Of a stretch of 51,682 nt of DNA, positions 25,123 through 34,159 are shown piece by piece. The notes beneath the pieces are model-generated. The model was not told the origin of the DNA and made no database searches. It saw nothing but the letters and a program-made list of their open reading frames with translations. Source of the DNA: Megasphaera sp. GTDB lineage: Bacteria > Bacillota > Negativicutes > Veillonellales > Megasphaeraceae. Each line of letters opens with the position of its first letter. The stretch's first letter is position 1. Where the stretch lies: assembly GCA_022649055.1 (NCBI GenBank), contig JALCNL010000004.1, positions 1-51,682 on the forward strand. The letters run 5' to 3'. The translations under genes and the position numbers were made by a program.

Positions 25123-25630
25123 GTGCATTCCTCTTCTCTAATACATGATCAATAAACACATCAAGGCGTTCTCCTGTAAACAAATATCCCGGCAAACCTG
25201 CGGCTTTGGCACATTCCATATCGCTTGTACTATCTCCAATTAAAAAGGATTGAGAAATATCCAAATCATACTCTTTTACTGCCTGCAACACCATACCAGG
25301 AGCTGGTTTTCGCCAATCACTTTTCTTATTATAAAAAGGATCCGCAGCCCCCTCCAAAAACGGACAGTAGTAAAATGCCGTAATACACCCCCCAGCCGCT
25401 GCTATTTCCTGAGACATCCAGGAATGAAGTTTTTTTACATCCTCTTCTGTATAATACCCGCGAGCCACACCGCTTTGATTCGTTACTACAATAACCAAGT
25501 ATCCCAGCTGGTTAAGATATGCCAGTCCCTCCTTAGCACCTTTTACCCATATGACATCCTCCGGACGATGTAAATAATGTATATCTTTATTCAAAACTCC
25601 GTCCCTATCAAAAAAAGCCGCTTTTCTCAT
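25109..25630 (-). CDS. gmhB: D-glycero-beta-D-manno-heptose-1,7-bisphosphate 7-phosphatase, zinc-loop-less form
   Basis: A HAD phosphatase removing the 7-phosphate in ADP-heptose synthesis. It is 173 residues: FFDRDGVLN with nucleophile D8 and acid/base D10, VVTNQSGVARG (motif II), RKPAPGM (Lys motif) and GDSTSDMECAKAAG (motif IV). The usual GmhB zinc loop C-x-H...C-x-C is degraded: C89 remains but the His is Phe (F91), and the two later cysteines are Ser (S104) and Trp (W106). Such a protein should fold without zinc. Position between hldD and waaC in a heptose operon supports the assignment. Histidinol-phosphatase-like activity is the alternative. Confidence 0.85.
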   Translation of the reverse strand: MRKAAFFDRDGVLNKDIHYLHRPEDVIWVKGAKEGLAYLNQLGYLVIVVTNQSGVARGYYTEEDVKKLHSWMSQEIAAAGGCITAFYYCPFLEGAADPFYNKKSDWRKPAPGMVLQAVKEYDLDISQSFLIGDSTSDMECAKAAGLPGYLFTGERLDVFIDHVLEKRNAHESL

Positions 25631-26592
25631 TCGAAGTATCCATCACTCTTTTCCAAAATACGGCAATATTCCTGTACGGCTTCCTTTAAGAGAGTAAACC
25701 CGCGGTCATACCCAGCATCCATTAATTTTGTTGTATCCGCCTGCGTAAAGCTCTGATATTTTCCCTTCAGAATATCCGGGAATGGAACGTATTCCACAGT
25801 ACCTTTTCCGCAATACGCGATAATACCCCGAACAAACTCGTTAAATGAATGTCCTTCGCCAGTACCGCAATTATAAATGCCGGATAATTCGGGATGTTCC
25901 CAAAAATAGAATATAACATTTACAACATCATTCACATAAATAAAATCACGAATCTGTCCCCCATTTTCATATCCTGCAGTTCCCTCAAAAAGAGTAATTT
26001 TTCCATTTTTCTGCAGTTCATAATATTTTTGGTAAATAAGGGAAGCCATTCGATCCTTATGATTTTCCTGCGGCCCGAATACATTAAAATATCGAAAACC
26101 AACAATCTGACTGTTAGCAAGCGGCAGCATACGCCGTACAAAGCGGTCAAACTGCAGTTTTGAATATGCATACGGGTTCAGCGCTTGTTCACAAGCCGGT
26201 TCCTCACGAAATCCATGTTTACCGCTGCCATACGTAGAAGCCGATGATGCATACAAAAAAGGTATTTTACGATGCATACAATAACGCAGAAGATTCTTAC
26301 TACCTTCATAATTATTTTTCATCATGTAGCGCCCGTCATAATTCATCGTATCCGAGCAGGCTCCTTCGTGAAAGACAACATCAATATACCCGCCGTCAAA
26401 AGATTCGTCAGCCATTTGATCTGCAAAATCTTCATAATCCATATAATCGTAAAATGACAATCCCTGTAAGTTTCGGCACTTACGTCCATCCGTCAAATCA
26501 TCTACCACCAAGATATCATGAATACCCCTATCATTTAATTTTTTTATAATATTGCTGCCGATAAAACCCGCACCACCTGTTACTATTTTCAT
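25627..26592 (-). CDS. hldD: ADP-L-glycero-D-manno-heptose 6-epimerase
   Basis: Epimerises ADP-D,D-heptose to the L,D form used in LPS. It is 321 residues of extended SDR fold: MKIVTGGAGFIGSNIIKKL binds NADP, DLTDGRKCRNLQGL follows, SSASTYGSG and YAYSKLQFD provide the Ser/Tyr-x3-Lys catalytic set, then FRYFNVFGPQENHKDRMAS. Start ATG overlaps the hldE stop by 4 bases, with GGAAGGGAA upstream. Its stop overlaps gmhB by 4 bases. The HldD-type substrate loop QENHK supports the family. Confidence 0.93.
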   Translation of the reverse strand: MKIVTGGAGFIGSNIIKKLNDRGIHDILVVDDLTDGRKCRNLQGLSFYDYMDYEDFADQMADESFDGGYIDVVFHEGACSDTMNYDGRYMMKNNYEGSKNLLRYCMHRKIPFLYASSASTYGSGKHGFREEPACEQALNPYAYSKLQFDRFVRRMLPLANSQIVGFRYFNVFGPQENHKDRMASLIYQKYYELQKNGKITLFEGTAGYENGGQIRDFIYVNDVVNVIFYFWEHPELSGIYNCGTGEGHSFNEFVRGIIAYCGKGTVEYVPFPDILKGKYQSFTQADTTKLMDAGYDRGFTLLKEAVQEYCRILEKSDGYFE

Positions 26593-28073
26593 AAAATTCC
26601 CTTCCTCGCCCTATTTATAATTTTATCTATTATATTCGTTGTAGAATACCCTTCTTCAAAAGAAATGATTTCCACTCGTTTTACGTATTCTCGTCCAATC
26701 ACTTCGTCAGCTTTATAATCCCCGCCCTTAACAAGGATATCCGGGCGCAAAACCGACAACAATTCTTTCGGCGTATCTTCATTGAAAATAACCACATCGT
26801 CAACGCAAGCCAGCGCGCTTAACAGCACGGCACGATCATTCTGCTGTACAAAAGGCCTTGCTTCTCCCTTTAACCGTCGAACAGATTCATCAGAATTTAA
26901 ACCGATAACTAAATGCTGCCCCAGCATAGCTGCCTGTTGTAAATAAAGTACATGCCCACGGTGCAGTATATCAAAGCAACCATTTGTAAAAACAACAATT
27001 TCACCATTTTGCTGCCATTGCCGTATCTTGCCGGCCATTTCCCTGCAGCTCAATGATTCATACGGAGCCCACCGGCGGTTGGGACGCCATTGGTGCCACA
27101 ATTGTAAAAGTTCACTGCGATGAATAGGATAAGTACCTACCTTAGCGACGACAACTCCCGCTGCGGAATTAGCAATCTGTAAACTTGCACGAATAGAAAG
27201 CTTTGCCGCAATAGAAGTTAAAAAAGCAGCGGCTACTGTATCGCCTGCCCCAGATACATCGAATACTTCCTGCGCTGTTGCGGGGTTGCTCCAGACCTTT
27301 CCATCCTTGCCTATAACGGTTATCCCTTTTTCTGATCTAGTTACCATGAGATGTGCAAAATCATACCTCTCATGAAGTTTCATAGCGGCTTCAATCACAT
27401 CTCCTCCTGCATTAGCAACCGTATAGCCAATACAGTCACTAATTTCCTTCATATTAGGCGTAACAAAATCGGCCCCGTTATATTTACTCCAATCCGTACC
27501 CTTGGGATCCACAAGTACCGGTATGCCAGCTTTACGAGCAAAAGAAATAACCCCGCCGGATACGGCATCCGTAAGAACACCCTTACCGTAGTCAGAAATG
27601 ATAATACCGTCCAGTCCATCTCGTATCCGTTCTTGTAACCAGTGAAGCAATACCTGTTCCTCATCCGATTCAAGTGCCGTAATTTCTTCAAAATCAAGTC
27701 GCAGCATTTGCTGGCGTGAACCGAGAACGCGAAGTTTTGTCGTTGTAGCATGTCCTGTACGGGAAATTAACCCCGACCCATCAATATGCGCATCCGCCAA
27801 TAATTTCTGCAAAACAGAACCATACTCGTCTGTCCCCATAAGACCAGCCAAAAAAACATGACATTCCAAATTAGCCAGATTAGACGCTACATTTGCAGCA
27901 CCTCCCAAGGCAGAAGTAATATGGGACACCTTATTAACTGGGACCGGGGCTTCCGGAGAAATCCGTTCCACTTTGCCAAATACGTAACGGTCAACCATAA
28001 CGTCGCCAATGACAGCAATACGTAAATTCGGCAATACATTGTTTAAAAAATTATCAATATAACCCTCTGTCAT
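26589..28073 (-). CDS. hldE: Bifunctional heptose-7-phosphate kinase / heptose-1-phosphate adenylyltransferase
   Basis: Makes heptose-1,7-bisphosphate and later joins heptose-1-phosphate to AMP, the two HldE steps either side of GmhB. It is 494 residues. The N-terminal ribokinase-like domain (1 to about 325) has GDVMVDRYVFGKVERISPEAPVPV, GGAANVASNL and the catalytic GAGDTVAAAFL. The C-terminal nucleotidyltransferase domain (about 350-494) has FTNGCFDILHRGHVLYLQQAAMLG (H-x-G-H-type) and DSDESVRRLKG-like LNSDESVRRLKG. The fused form is the proteobacterial layout rather than separate HldA/HldC. gmhA is not in the window. It follows nrdR by 19 bases. Confidence 0.95.
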   Translation of the reverse strand: MTEGYIDNFLNNVLPNLRIAVIGDVMVDRYVFGKVERISPEAPVPVNKVSHITSALGGAANVASNLANLECHVFLAGLMGTDEYGSVLQKLLADAHIDGSGLISRTGHATTTKLRVLGSRQQMLRLDFEEITALESDEEQVLLHWLQERIRDGLDGIIISDYGKGVLTDAVSGGVISFARKAGIPVLVDPKGTDWSKYNGADFVTPNMKEISDCIGYTVANAGGDVIEAAMKLHERYDFAHLMVTRSEKGITVIGKDGKVWSNPATAQEVFDVSGAGDTVAAAFLTSIAAKLSIRASLQIANSAAGVVVAKVGTYPIHRSELLQLWHQWRPNRRWAPYESLSCREMAGKIRQWQQNGEIVVFTNGCFDILHRGHVLYLQQAAMLGQHLVIGLNSDESVRRLKGEARPFVQQNDRAVLLSALACVDDVVIFNEDTPKELLSVLRPDILVKGGDYKADEVIGREYVKRVEIISFEEGYSTTNIIDKIINRARKGIL

Positions 28074-28092
28074 AAAAACTCCTTTTACGATC

Positions 28093-28560
28093 TCAGACCT
28101 TCTTATGCCTGTTATCCATGAGGCGCTTCAATTCCGCCATGAAACTATCCAAATCAGCAAATTGACGATACACGGAAGCAAACCGGATATATGCCACTAA
28201 ATCCACACTCTGCAGCTCATCAAGAACCATTTCGCCGATTTTTACACTCGTTACTTCCTGAGCTAAAGAGTTTCGAATTTTATGTTCTACCCGAGAAACG
28301 ATTCCATCTAACTGCTGCATCGTAACCATGCGTTTATTACAAGCACGCAATAATCCATTCAGAATCTTATTGCGATCAAACAATTCCCGGCTACCGTCTT
28401 TTTTTATGACTACCAGAGGTACCTCTTCTACCATCTCATACGTCGTAAACCGACGTCCGCATTTTTGGCATTCACGGCGGCGGCGGATAGCATTGCCGTC
28501 ATCAGTCGCCCTGGAATCCGTAACCTTCGTATCGTCGCTCTTGCAAAATGGACATCTCAT
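28093..28560 (-). CDS. nrdR: Transcriptional repressor NrdR
   Basis: Represses ribonucleotide reductase genes when dATP is high. It is 155 residues from ATG 28560: zinc ribbon MRCPFCKSDDTKVTDSR...RRRECQKCGRRFTTYE, then an ATP-cone (VVIKKDGSRELFDRNKILNGLLRAC...). The frame runs 14 codons upstream, but MRCPFC is the invariant family start and GGAGG sits 9 bases before it. It has no nrd gene near it here; it simply leads the heptose operon, with which it may be co-transcribed. NrdR boxes were not found in this window. Confidence 0.95.
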   Translation of the reverse strand: MRCPFCKSDDTKVTDSRATDDGNAIRRRRECQKCGRRFTTYEMVEEVPLVVIKKDGSRELFDRNKILNGLLRACNKRMVTMQQLDGIVSRVEHKIRNSLAQEVTSVKIGEMVLDELQSVDLVAYIRFASVYRQFADLDSFMAELKRLMDNRHKKV

Positions 28561-28651
28561 AATTTGCCTCCTACAGACATTCAAAAAATTATTTTTCAAC
28601 AATCTTAAGTTACAATTCTACACGCCTCTTTAAAAATCCTGCTGTTTTAGC

Positions 28652-28679
28652 AAAAAAGCGGGTCCGACGGGACCCGCTT
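28652..28679 (-). terminator. Terminator after ftsZ
   Basis: AAGCGGGTCC (28656-28665) pairs perfectly with GGACCCGCTT (28670-28679); on the minus strand six T follow. It closes the division/cell-wall cluster. Confidence 0.9.
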
Positions 28680-28690
28680 ACCTTCATTGA

Positions 28691-29713
28691 TTATCTCATC
28701 CACGTAGGAATTTCCACACCACTTGCTTCTTTTTTATCGTTCACTGTGCCAGATTGTCCAAAAGAAGGAATAGTTGATGGTTCCTTACCAAAGCCAGTAG
28801 CCACAACAGTAATCCGAATAGAATCTTCCATATCCGGATCGATAACAGAACCAAAAATAATATTTGCGTCGGGATCGACAGCTTCAGCAACCTTTTCGGC
28901 TGCTTCATTAATTTCATACAAGCTGATATCCGGACCGCCTGTAACATTGAGCAATATGCTCTGTGCCCCATCGATGCTGGTTTCCAGAAGTGCACTGTGA
29001 ATAGCACCATCAACGGCTTCCGTAGCACGGTTTTCACCGGATCCGATACCAATACCCATAATAGCCTCTCCCTGATCGAGCATAATTGTCTTTACATCGG
29101 CAAAATCAAGATTAATCAAACCGGTTGTTGTAATTAAATCAGAAATACCCTGTACACCCTGACGCAACACATCATCGGCTACTAAGAACGCATCTTTAAG
29201 AGGTGTCTTTTTGTCAATAATCTGAAGCAATTTATCGTTAGGAATCGTAATGATCGTATCTACTTTTTCTTTTAAATACGCCGCACCTTTTTCAGCCTGT
29301 TCTTTACGACGTTTGCCTTCAAAAGCAAACGGCTTAGTCACTACTGCGACGGTAAGAGCCCCCATTTCTTTAGCACATTCAGCAACAATAGGCGCTGCGC
29401 CCGTACCTGTACCGCCGCCCATTCCGGCCGTTACGAACACCATATCAGCTCCTTGAAGAGCCTTTATAATTTCTTCCTTGCTTTCAAGAGCAGCCTGTTC
29501 GCCGATTTGGGGATTAGCACCAGCACCGAGACCGCGAGTCAGCTTTTCACCAATCTGAATTTTCACATCAGCTTTGGATACTTCCAATACCTGATCCTCT
29601 GTATTGACGGAAATAAACTGAACACCCTGCAAACCGCTTTCTATCATACGATTGACAGCGTTATTTCCGCCACCGCCGACACCAATAACCTTTATATTTG
29701 CAAACTCTGCCAT
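28691..29713 (-). CDS. ftsZ: Cell division GTPase FtsZ
   Basis: The tubulin-like ring protein of cytokinesis, 340 residues. It shows [37 protein letters not shown] (tubulin signature), DFADVKTIM and the C-terminal peptide EIPTWMR, which in other bacteria binds membrane tethers FtsA, SepF or ZipA. The linker before that peptide is short (about 20 residues). No ftsA is next to it: the preceding gene is sbp. GGAGG is 8 bases before the ATG. Confidence 0.98.
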   Translation of the reverse strand: MAEFANIKVIGVGGGGNNAVNRMIESGLQGVQFISVNTEDQVLEVSKADVKIQIGEKLTRGLGAGANPQIGEQAALESKEEIIKALQGADMVFVTAGMGGGTGTGAAPIVAECAKEMGALTVAVVTKPFAFEGKRRKEQAEKGAAYLKEKVDTIITIPNDKLLQIIDKKTPLKDAFLVADDVLRQGVQGISDLITTTGLINLDFADVKTIMLDQGEAIMGIGIGSGENRATEAVDGAIHSALLETSIDGAQSILLNVTGGPDISLYEINEAAEKVAEAVDPDANIIFGSVIDPDMEDSIRITVVATGFGKEPSTIPSFGQSGTVNDKKEASGVEIPTWMR

Positions 29714-29747
29714 ATTGTTTCCTCCTTCGAATATGCATACTTGTACT

Positions 29748-29785
29748 TTTAGATAGGATTTCCTTATTATTTTACACTATCTAAA
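29748..29785. promoter_or_regulatory. Inverted repeat upstream of ftsZ
   Basis: TTTAGATAG (29748-29756) and CTATCTAAA (29777-29785) form a 9-base inverted repeat in the roughly 100-base sbp-ftsZ gap, where ftsA would lie in Bacillus. It could be a weak terminator stem, a processing hairpin or an operator; it has no T-tract of note. Confidence 0.35.
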
Positions 29786-29816
29786 GGAATTAATCCACAT
29801 TATTTTTAAATTAATT

Positions 29817-30161
29817 TCATTTCTCAGGCTTATAAACTAGGAGTTTCCTGCGAATCCGGGCCATATTTTGAAAAATACGCATACCAAAGGTAATAAGCAC
29901 AACAAAATATAAATCTATCCCCAGTCGTAATCCAACAAACACAAAAATTGCAGCCATAAATGCATTGGAAAAAAATCCAACCAAAAACATCCTGTTATCA
30001 AAGTTTTTATTCAAGGTTGCCCGTATTCCGCCAAATACGGAATCCAGACAAGCCAGCAAAGCCGTCGCCAGCAGCTTTGCCATATCAGGAGAAACAGATA
30101 AATCAGGCATTATAATACCAATACATATCCCTATAGCCATACCGATTATCGGATATATCAT
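29817..30161 (-). CDS. sbp: Small basic protein Sbp (DUF1290), membrane protein
   Basis: A 114-residue membrane protein with about three hydrophobic segments: MIYPIIGMAIGICIGIIM (1-18), a central ALLACLDSVFGGIRA region, and FVVLITFGMRIFQNMARI near the end. The DSVFGGIRA block and basic tail are typical of DUF1290. In Firmicutes it is encoded between the DUF881 genes and ftsA-ftsZ; here it is directly before ftsZ. The start overlaps the DUF881 stop by 4 bases with GGAGG upstream. The function is not established. Confidence 0.88.
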   Translation of the reverse strand: MIYPIIGMAIGICIGIIMPDLSVSPDMAKLLATALLACLDSVFGGIRATLNKNFDNRMFLVGFFSNAFMAAIFVFVGLRLGIDLYFVVLITFGMRIFQNMARIRRKLLVYKPEK

Positions 30162-30835
30162 GAGTTATCTGCCTCCTTTTTGGAGATACGAGCATATTCA
30201 TGACGAAATGATCCTTCATATGCAGGAACAACGATCATTTCCAATTTTCGGATTTGCAATTCAATTCCCCAGTATTTTAAACTTTCTTTTACCCCGCCGC
30301 GCAAATTAAGCGCTCCTAATAATGAATGCATATCGCCGATAGCTTTGATTTCAAAGGGCGGCGATAATATTTTACCGTTAATATTGATATTAGGTCCTAC
30401 ACACCGTATTTCCGATGTACCGATCAATCGCTGCCCATTAATTGATAAAGCCTCTGCCCCGGCTGCCCGGAGTTCATTGACAATACGCAATAAATCTTCA
30501 TCATGAATGATATATAAATTAGGATTCGCTCCCTGCATTTTTGGCTGCGTACTATCATCCAGCGTTACGATAATACCAGGCCCTTCTACAGGTAAAACCC
30601 CAGCATCATAGCGAAGTTCTTGTAATTGCGTATCTTTATTCCCGCCAAGTTCGCTGATTTGTTTCTTCAAAGCCTTATTGTCAGCTTCCAGGTCCCTGAC
30701 CTTGGAAATAAGTTCTTCTGCACGCTGCGAAGTGACTGGAAGCGTATCCTGTGCCGCTTTATATTGTGTAACCAACATGATTCCCAATAATACGCAAGCA
30801 AATGTAATCGCAATTTTTCCCTCTTGTAATCTCAC
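30158..30835 (-). CDS. DUF881 family protein (YlxW/YlxX-like)
   Basis: A 225-residue envelope protein: one N-terminal transmembrane helix (about 9-26), a coiled coil (about 35-68, VRDLEADNKALKKQISEL), then the DUF881 domain with GPGIIVTLDDS, NLYIIHDEDLLRIVNELRAAGAEALSINGQRL and GPNINING. Bacillus has two such genes between divIB and sbp; only one is present here. The start is GTG with AAAGGAAA upstream. Its role in division is suspected from position only. Confidence 0.88.
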   Translation of the reverse strand: MRLQEGKIAITFACVLLGIMLVTQYKAAQDTLPVTSQRAEELISKVRDLEADNKALKKQISELGGNKDTQLQELRYDAGVLPVEGPGIIVTLDDSTQPKMQGANPNLYIIHDEDLLRIVNELRAAGAEALSINGQRLIGTSEIRCVGPNININGKILSPPFEIKAIGDMHSLLGALNLRGGVKESLKYWGIELQIRKLEMIVVPAYEGSFRHEYARISKKEADNS

Positions 30836-30847
30836 AGTCTTTCCTTT

Positions 30848-31798
30848 CTATTTACTCTTCACTAAAGGTGCTTGAATATCACTGTCAATATAGTCAACGG
30901 ATAAACGGTTGTTTTTTACCTCCAGCAACAGTTCTTCCGTAATGCGAGCTCGTTGTTCCGGATGATCGCCGTTTCCTAAATAGATAGGAATAGAATCTGA
31001 TGTATAAACGGTAATCTTATCCGGATTTCCCACATTTACTTCCGCTACTTGATTTAAATATTCGGGAGATAGATTCTGTAAATATGTCAAAGAATCCCGA
31101 ACCGGACCATTTTTTATAACATCGCCCAACAGGAGTGTGTCCATTTTTTTACCTGTAAAAAGAGGTACAGATATGCCTTTAATCCTCTGACCCAGCCGAA
31201 TAACTACGCCATTAGCATCCAGATACGCAAAACCATACATCGTCGTCATAACAGCAATCGGCTTGCGTTCTTCTATCGTAATGTGGATCGTCACAGGAAA
31301 TTCGCGTACTACTTCGACATGTGCAACACGCAAATCATTACTCAGATTATCCTTCATTGTGCCGGGTGACAATTGAACTACGTTAACGGGACCGCTAATA
31401 CCGCAGCTGCGGTAAACAGCCTCATTCGACATCGTACTGTTTCCATCTACAATTACACGCCCAAAGGACACGGGAGAAAACCGCAAAAATAACCACAGCA
31501 GAAAAACCAATAACACTGCCAGTATAACAAATAAACGATACCGGTGCTGCAAATTTCCTGTCCGCCGTTTCTTTTTGCATTTTCCGGAATGCAATACGCT
31601 CTTACCTTCATCCTTTTCTTTATGCAGCTGTTCTGTTTCTGCTCCATCAGAAACAGTTTTTCTCAACGGGTCGTCAGGTACTTCCGGAGGAATAAATTTT
31701 TCCGGAGGCAACAGCGTTTCCGACACATCCTGATGAGACCGTACATCATCCGTATTCAGTATTGGAATAGAAAAGATATCTTTCTCATCATTTTTCAT
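30848..31798 (-). CDS. ftsQ: Cell division protein FtsQ/DivIB
   Basis: A bitopic divisome protein of 316 residues: long charged cytoplasmic N-terminus (about 1-83), one transmembrane helix (about 85-106, YRLFVILAVLLVFLLWLFL), a POTRA domain (about 110-180, RVIVDGNSTMSNEAVYRSC, VEVVREFPVTIHITIEERKPIAV) and a beta domain. The frame begins GTG-ATG; the ATG at 31798 is taken. It sits between murC::ddl and DUF881, as expected for divIB. Confidence 0.9.
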   Translation of the reverse strand: MKNDEKDIFSIPILNTDDVRSHQDVSETLLPPEKFIPPEVPDDPLRKTVSDGAETEQLHKEKDEGKSVLHSGKCKKKRRTGNLQHRYRLFVILAVLLVFLLWLFLRFSPVSFGRVIVDGNSTMSNEAVYRSCGISGPVNVVQLSPGTMKDNLSNDLRVAHVEVVREFPVTIHITIEERKPIAVMTTMYGFAYLDANGVVIRLGQRIKGISVPLFTGKKMDTLLLGDVIKNGPVRDSLTYLQNLSPEYLNQVAEVNVGNPDKITVYTSDSIPIYLGNGDHPEQRARITEELLLEVKNNRLSVDYIDSDIQAPLVKSK

Positions 31799-31822
31799 CA
31801 CAAAATCTCACCAACATTATAA

Positions 31823-34144
31823 TTAAAATTTACCAACAGCTGCTTCCAGCAATATATTTTCGCATAATTCTTCAAACGATATCCCCATCGCTCTTGCTGC
31901 ATCGGGAACTAAACTTGTGCTGGTCATTCCTGGTACAGTATTAATTTCCAAAACAAAAGGATTTCCCGCTGCATCCGTCATAAAATCAACACGTGCGACA
32001 CCATTACAATGGCACAAATGAAAGACTTTCATCGCTAGATCCTGCATTTGTTTTGTTAATTTTTCCGAAATCGGCGCCGGACACAGATGTTTGGTCACAC
32101 CCGGTGTATATTTTGAATAATAATCGTACTTACCAGTACTCGATACAATTTGAATAACAGGAAATGCCATGTTATCCATAACCGCGACAGTAAATTCGTC
32201 TCCATTAATAAAAGACTCTGCTATCAATGATTTTCCATATTTAAACGCTTCCACTAATGCCGATTTAACTTTAGTTTGTAAATCGACAATAACAGTACCA
32301 ATACTCGAACCCTGCCCTGCGGATTTTATAACTACAGGAAAGCCAAATCGTTCTGCAATATCCTCAGCGATAGTATCCAAGCCTTGATTTTCAAAATAAT
32401 AAGAGAAGGGAGCCGTAGCAATTCCCGCACCTTGAAAAGCACATTTGCTCATCACTTTATTCATACCCACAGCACTGGCCATAACGCCTGACCCCGTATA
32501 AGGAATTCCCATCATTTCGCATAATCCCTGTATAAGACCATCTTCCCCATACCGGCCGTGCAGCGCATTAAATACAATATCAATTTTTTCATCTAGCAAT
32601 TGTTGCGCCAGCATATGTGGATTCAGTTCCATTACAGTGACCTGATATCCTTTGGAAATAAGAGCCTTGGCAATAGCGCCTCCTGTATTGCGAGACACAG
32701 CCGCTTCTGTCGACGGTCCGCCGACAACAACGGCAATTTTTTTAGTTTTCACATCAATAGTACTTGTATTTTCACCGCTCGATTCAGCAATATATTGTTC
32801 ACCCACACGATAAATATCGCCAGCACCCATAGTAATAATCATTTCTTTTGGCTGAGCAAATTTTCTCAAATATTCTACTACATCTTCTTTATTAGGAATA
32901 TACAAGACCTCTTGACCTGTTGTTTCAATAACCTTATTGGCAATAAGTTCTCCCGTTACATTCGGAATCGGCGTTTCACCAGCACTATATATATCTGTAA
33001 CAATAAGCAAATCTGCATTTTTAAATGCCCCGCCGAAACGATCTACCAGCAATTGCGTTCTCGTATACCGATGCGGTTGAAATACACAAACAATACGATG
33101 TGTTCCTATATCTTTGGCAGCGGTTAATGTGGCATTAATTTCAGCAGGATGATGTCCATAATCATCAACAACCCAAACATCGCCAACATATCCTTTTGTC
33201 TGAAAACGGCGTTTCGCTCCATGAAAATGAGACATGGCTTCCGCAATTTTTTCAAAAGGAATCCCACAAGCATCCGCTACCGCAACGGCAGCCAACGTAT
33301 TCAGTACATTGTGGCGTCCCGGCACAAACAGATTCATGCTTCCCATCTTTTTATCGTGATGATACACGTCAAAACAAAGTCGGCCTTTTTCATAATGAAT
33401 ATGATCCGCTGTGTAGTCAGCCTGATTTTCTATCCCATAGGATATATAACGGCGGTTTAAGCTAGGTGCCAGATTGCGGATATGTTCATTATCAAAACAA
33501 AGAACTGCCATTCCTTCTTTCGGGTCAAGTTTCTGTATAAAAACTTTAAACGCATTGATAACATTATCCAAAGAGCCGTAATGATCCATATGATCGGCAT
33601 CAATATTAGTAACCACTGCAATATAAGGATTAAATTTTATAAAGGATCCGTCACTTTCATCGGCTTCCGCAATGACATATTTCCCTTTCCCTAATACAGA
33701 ATTAGCATGCAGATAATCGACTTCTCCTCCAATGACAACGGTTGGATCCATTCCCCCTTCCACAAAAATCTGTCCCAACATAGAAGAAGTGGTTGTTTTT
33801 CCATGTGCTCCCGCCACGGCAATTCCCTTTCCCCAACTCATAATATCCAGCAATGCGTCGGATCGATGAATAACAGGTATATGACGTATATGTGCTTCCT
33901 GTAGTTCTACATTATCTTCGTGAATTGCCGAAGAAACGACAACCAGTTCCGCATCTTGCAGATTTTCCGGTTTCTGCCCAATGCAAATACGTGCTCCTTG
34001 TTGGGAAAATCGTTCTGTAATAGCGGATTGTTTCACATCAGACCCGGAAATATAATATCCCTTTTGCAGCAAAACATTCGCAATCGCTCTCATACCGGCG
34101 CCGGCTATTCCTATAAAATGTACTTTTTTCACAGTATTCAACAT
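31823..34144 (-). CDS. murC-ddl: MurC-Ddl fusion: UDP-MurNAc-L-alanine ligase joined to D-alanine-D-alanine ligase
   Basis: One 773-residue frame holds two peptidoglycan enzymes. Residues 1 to about 452 are MurC: FIGIAGAGMRA, ATP loop GAHGKTTTSSM (112-122), ADESDGSF, DDYGHHPAEI. Residues about 468-773 are a full-length Ddl ATP-grasp ligase: VVVGGPSTEAAVSR, ALHGRYGEDGLIQG, VIKSAGQGSSIGTV, and the metal site FVLEINTVPGMT. The 15-residue linker is Ser/Thr/Lys rich. There is no stop or frameshift between the parts. The same fusion order is known from Chlamydia. Neighbours are murG and ftsQ; murB is absent from the usual place. Confidence 0.95.
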   Translation of the reverse strand: MLNTVKKVHFIGIAGAGMRAIANVLLQKGYYISGSDVKQSAITERFSQQGARICIGQKPENLQDAELVVVSSAIHEDNVELQEAHIRHIPVIHRSDALLDIMSWGKGIAVAGAHGKTTTSSMLGQIFVEGGMDPTVVIGGEVDYLHANSVLGKGKYVIAEADESDGSFIKFNPYIAVVTNIDADHMDHYGSLDNVINAFKVFIQKLDPKEGMAVLCFDNEHIRNLAPSLNRRYISYGIENQADYTADHIHYEKGRLCFDVYHHDKKMGSMNLFVPGRHNVLNTLAAVAVADACGIPFEKIAEAMSHFHGAKRRFQTKGYVGDVWVVDDYGHHPAEINATLTAAKDIGTHRIVCVFQPHRYTRTQLLVDRFGGAFKNADLLIVTDIYSAGETPIPNVTGELIANKVIETTGQEVLYIPNKEDVVEYLRKFAQPKEMIITMGAGDIYRVGEQYIAESSGENTSTIDVKTKKIAVVVGGPSTEAAVSRNTGGAIAKALISKGYQVTVMELNPHMLAQQLLDEKIDIVFNALHGRYGEDGLIQGLCEMMGIPYTGSGVMASAVGMNKVMSKCAFQGAGIATAPFSYYFENQGLDTIAEDIAERFGFPVVIKSAGQGSSIGTVIVDLQTKVKSALVEAFKYGKSLIAESFINGDEFTVAVMDNMAFPVIQIVSSTGKYDYYSKYTPGVTKHLCPAPISEKLTKQMQDLAMKVFHLCHCNGVARVDFMTDAAGNPFVLEINTVPGMTSTSLVPDAARAMGISFEELCENILLEAAVGKF

Positions 34145-34159
34145 GTGTATGCACTCCCT

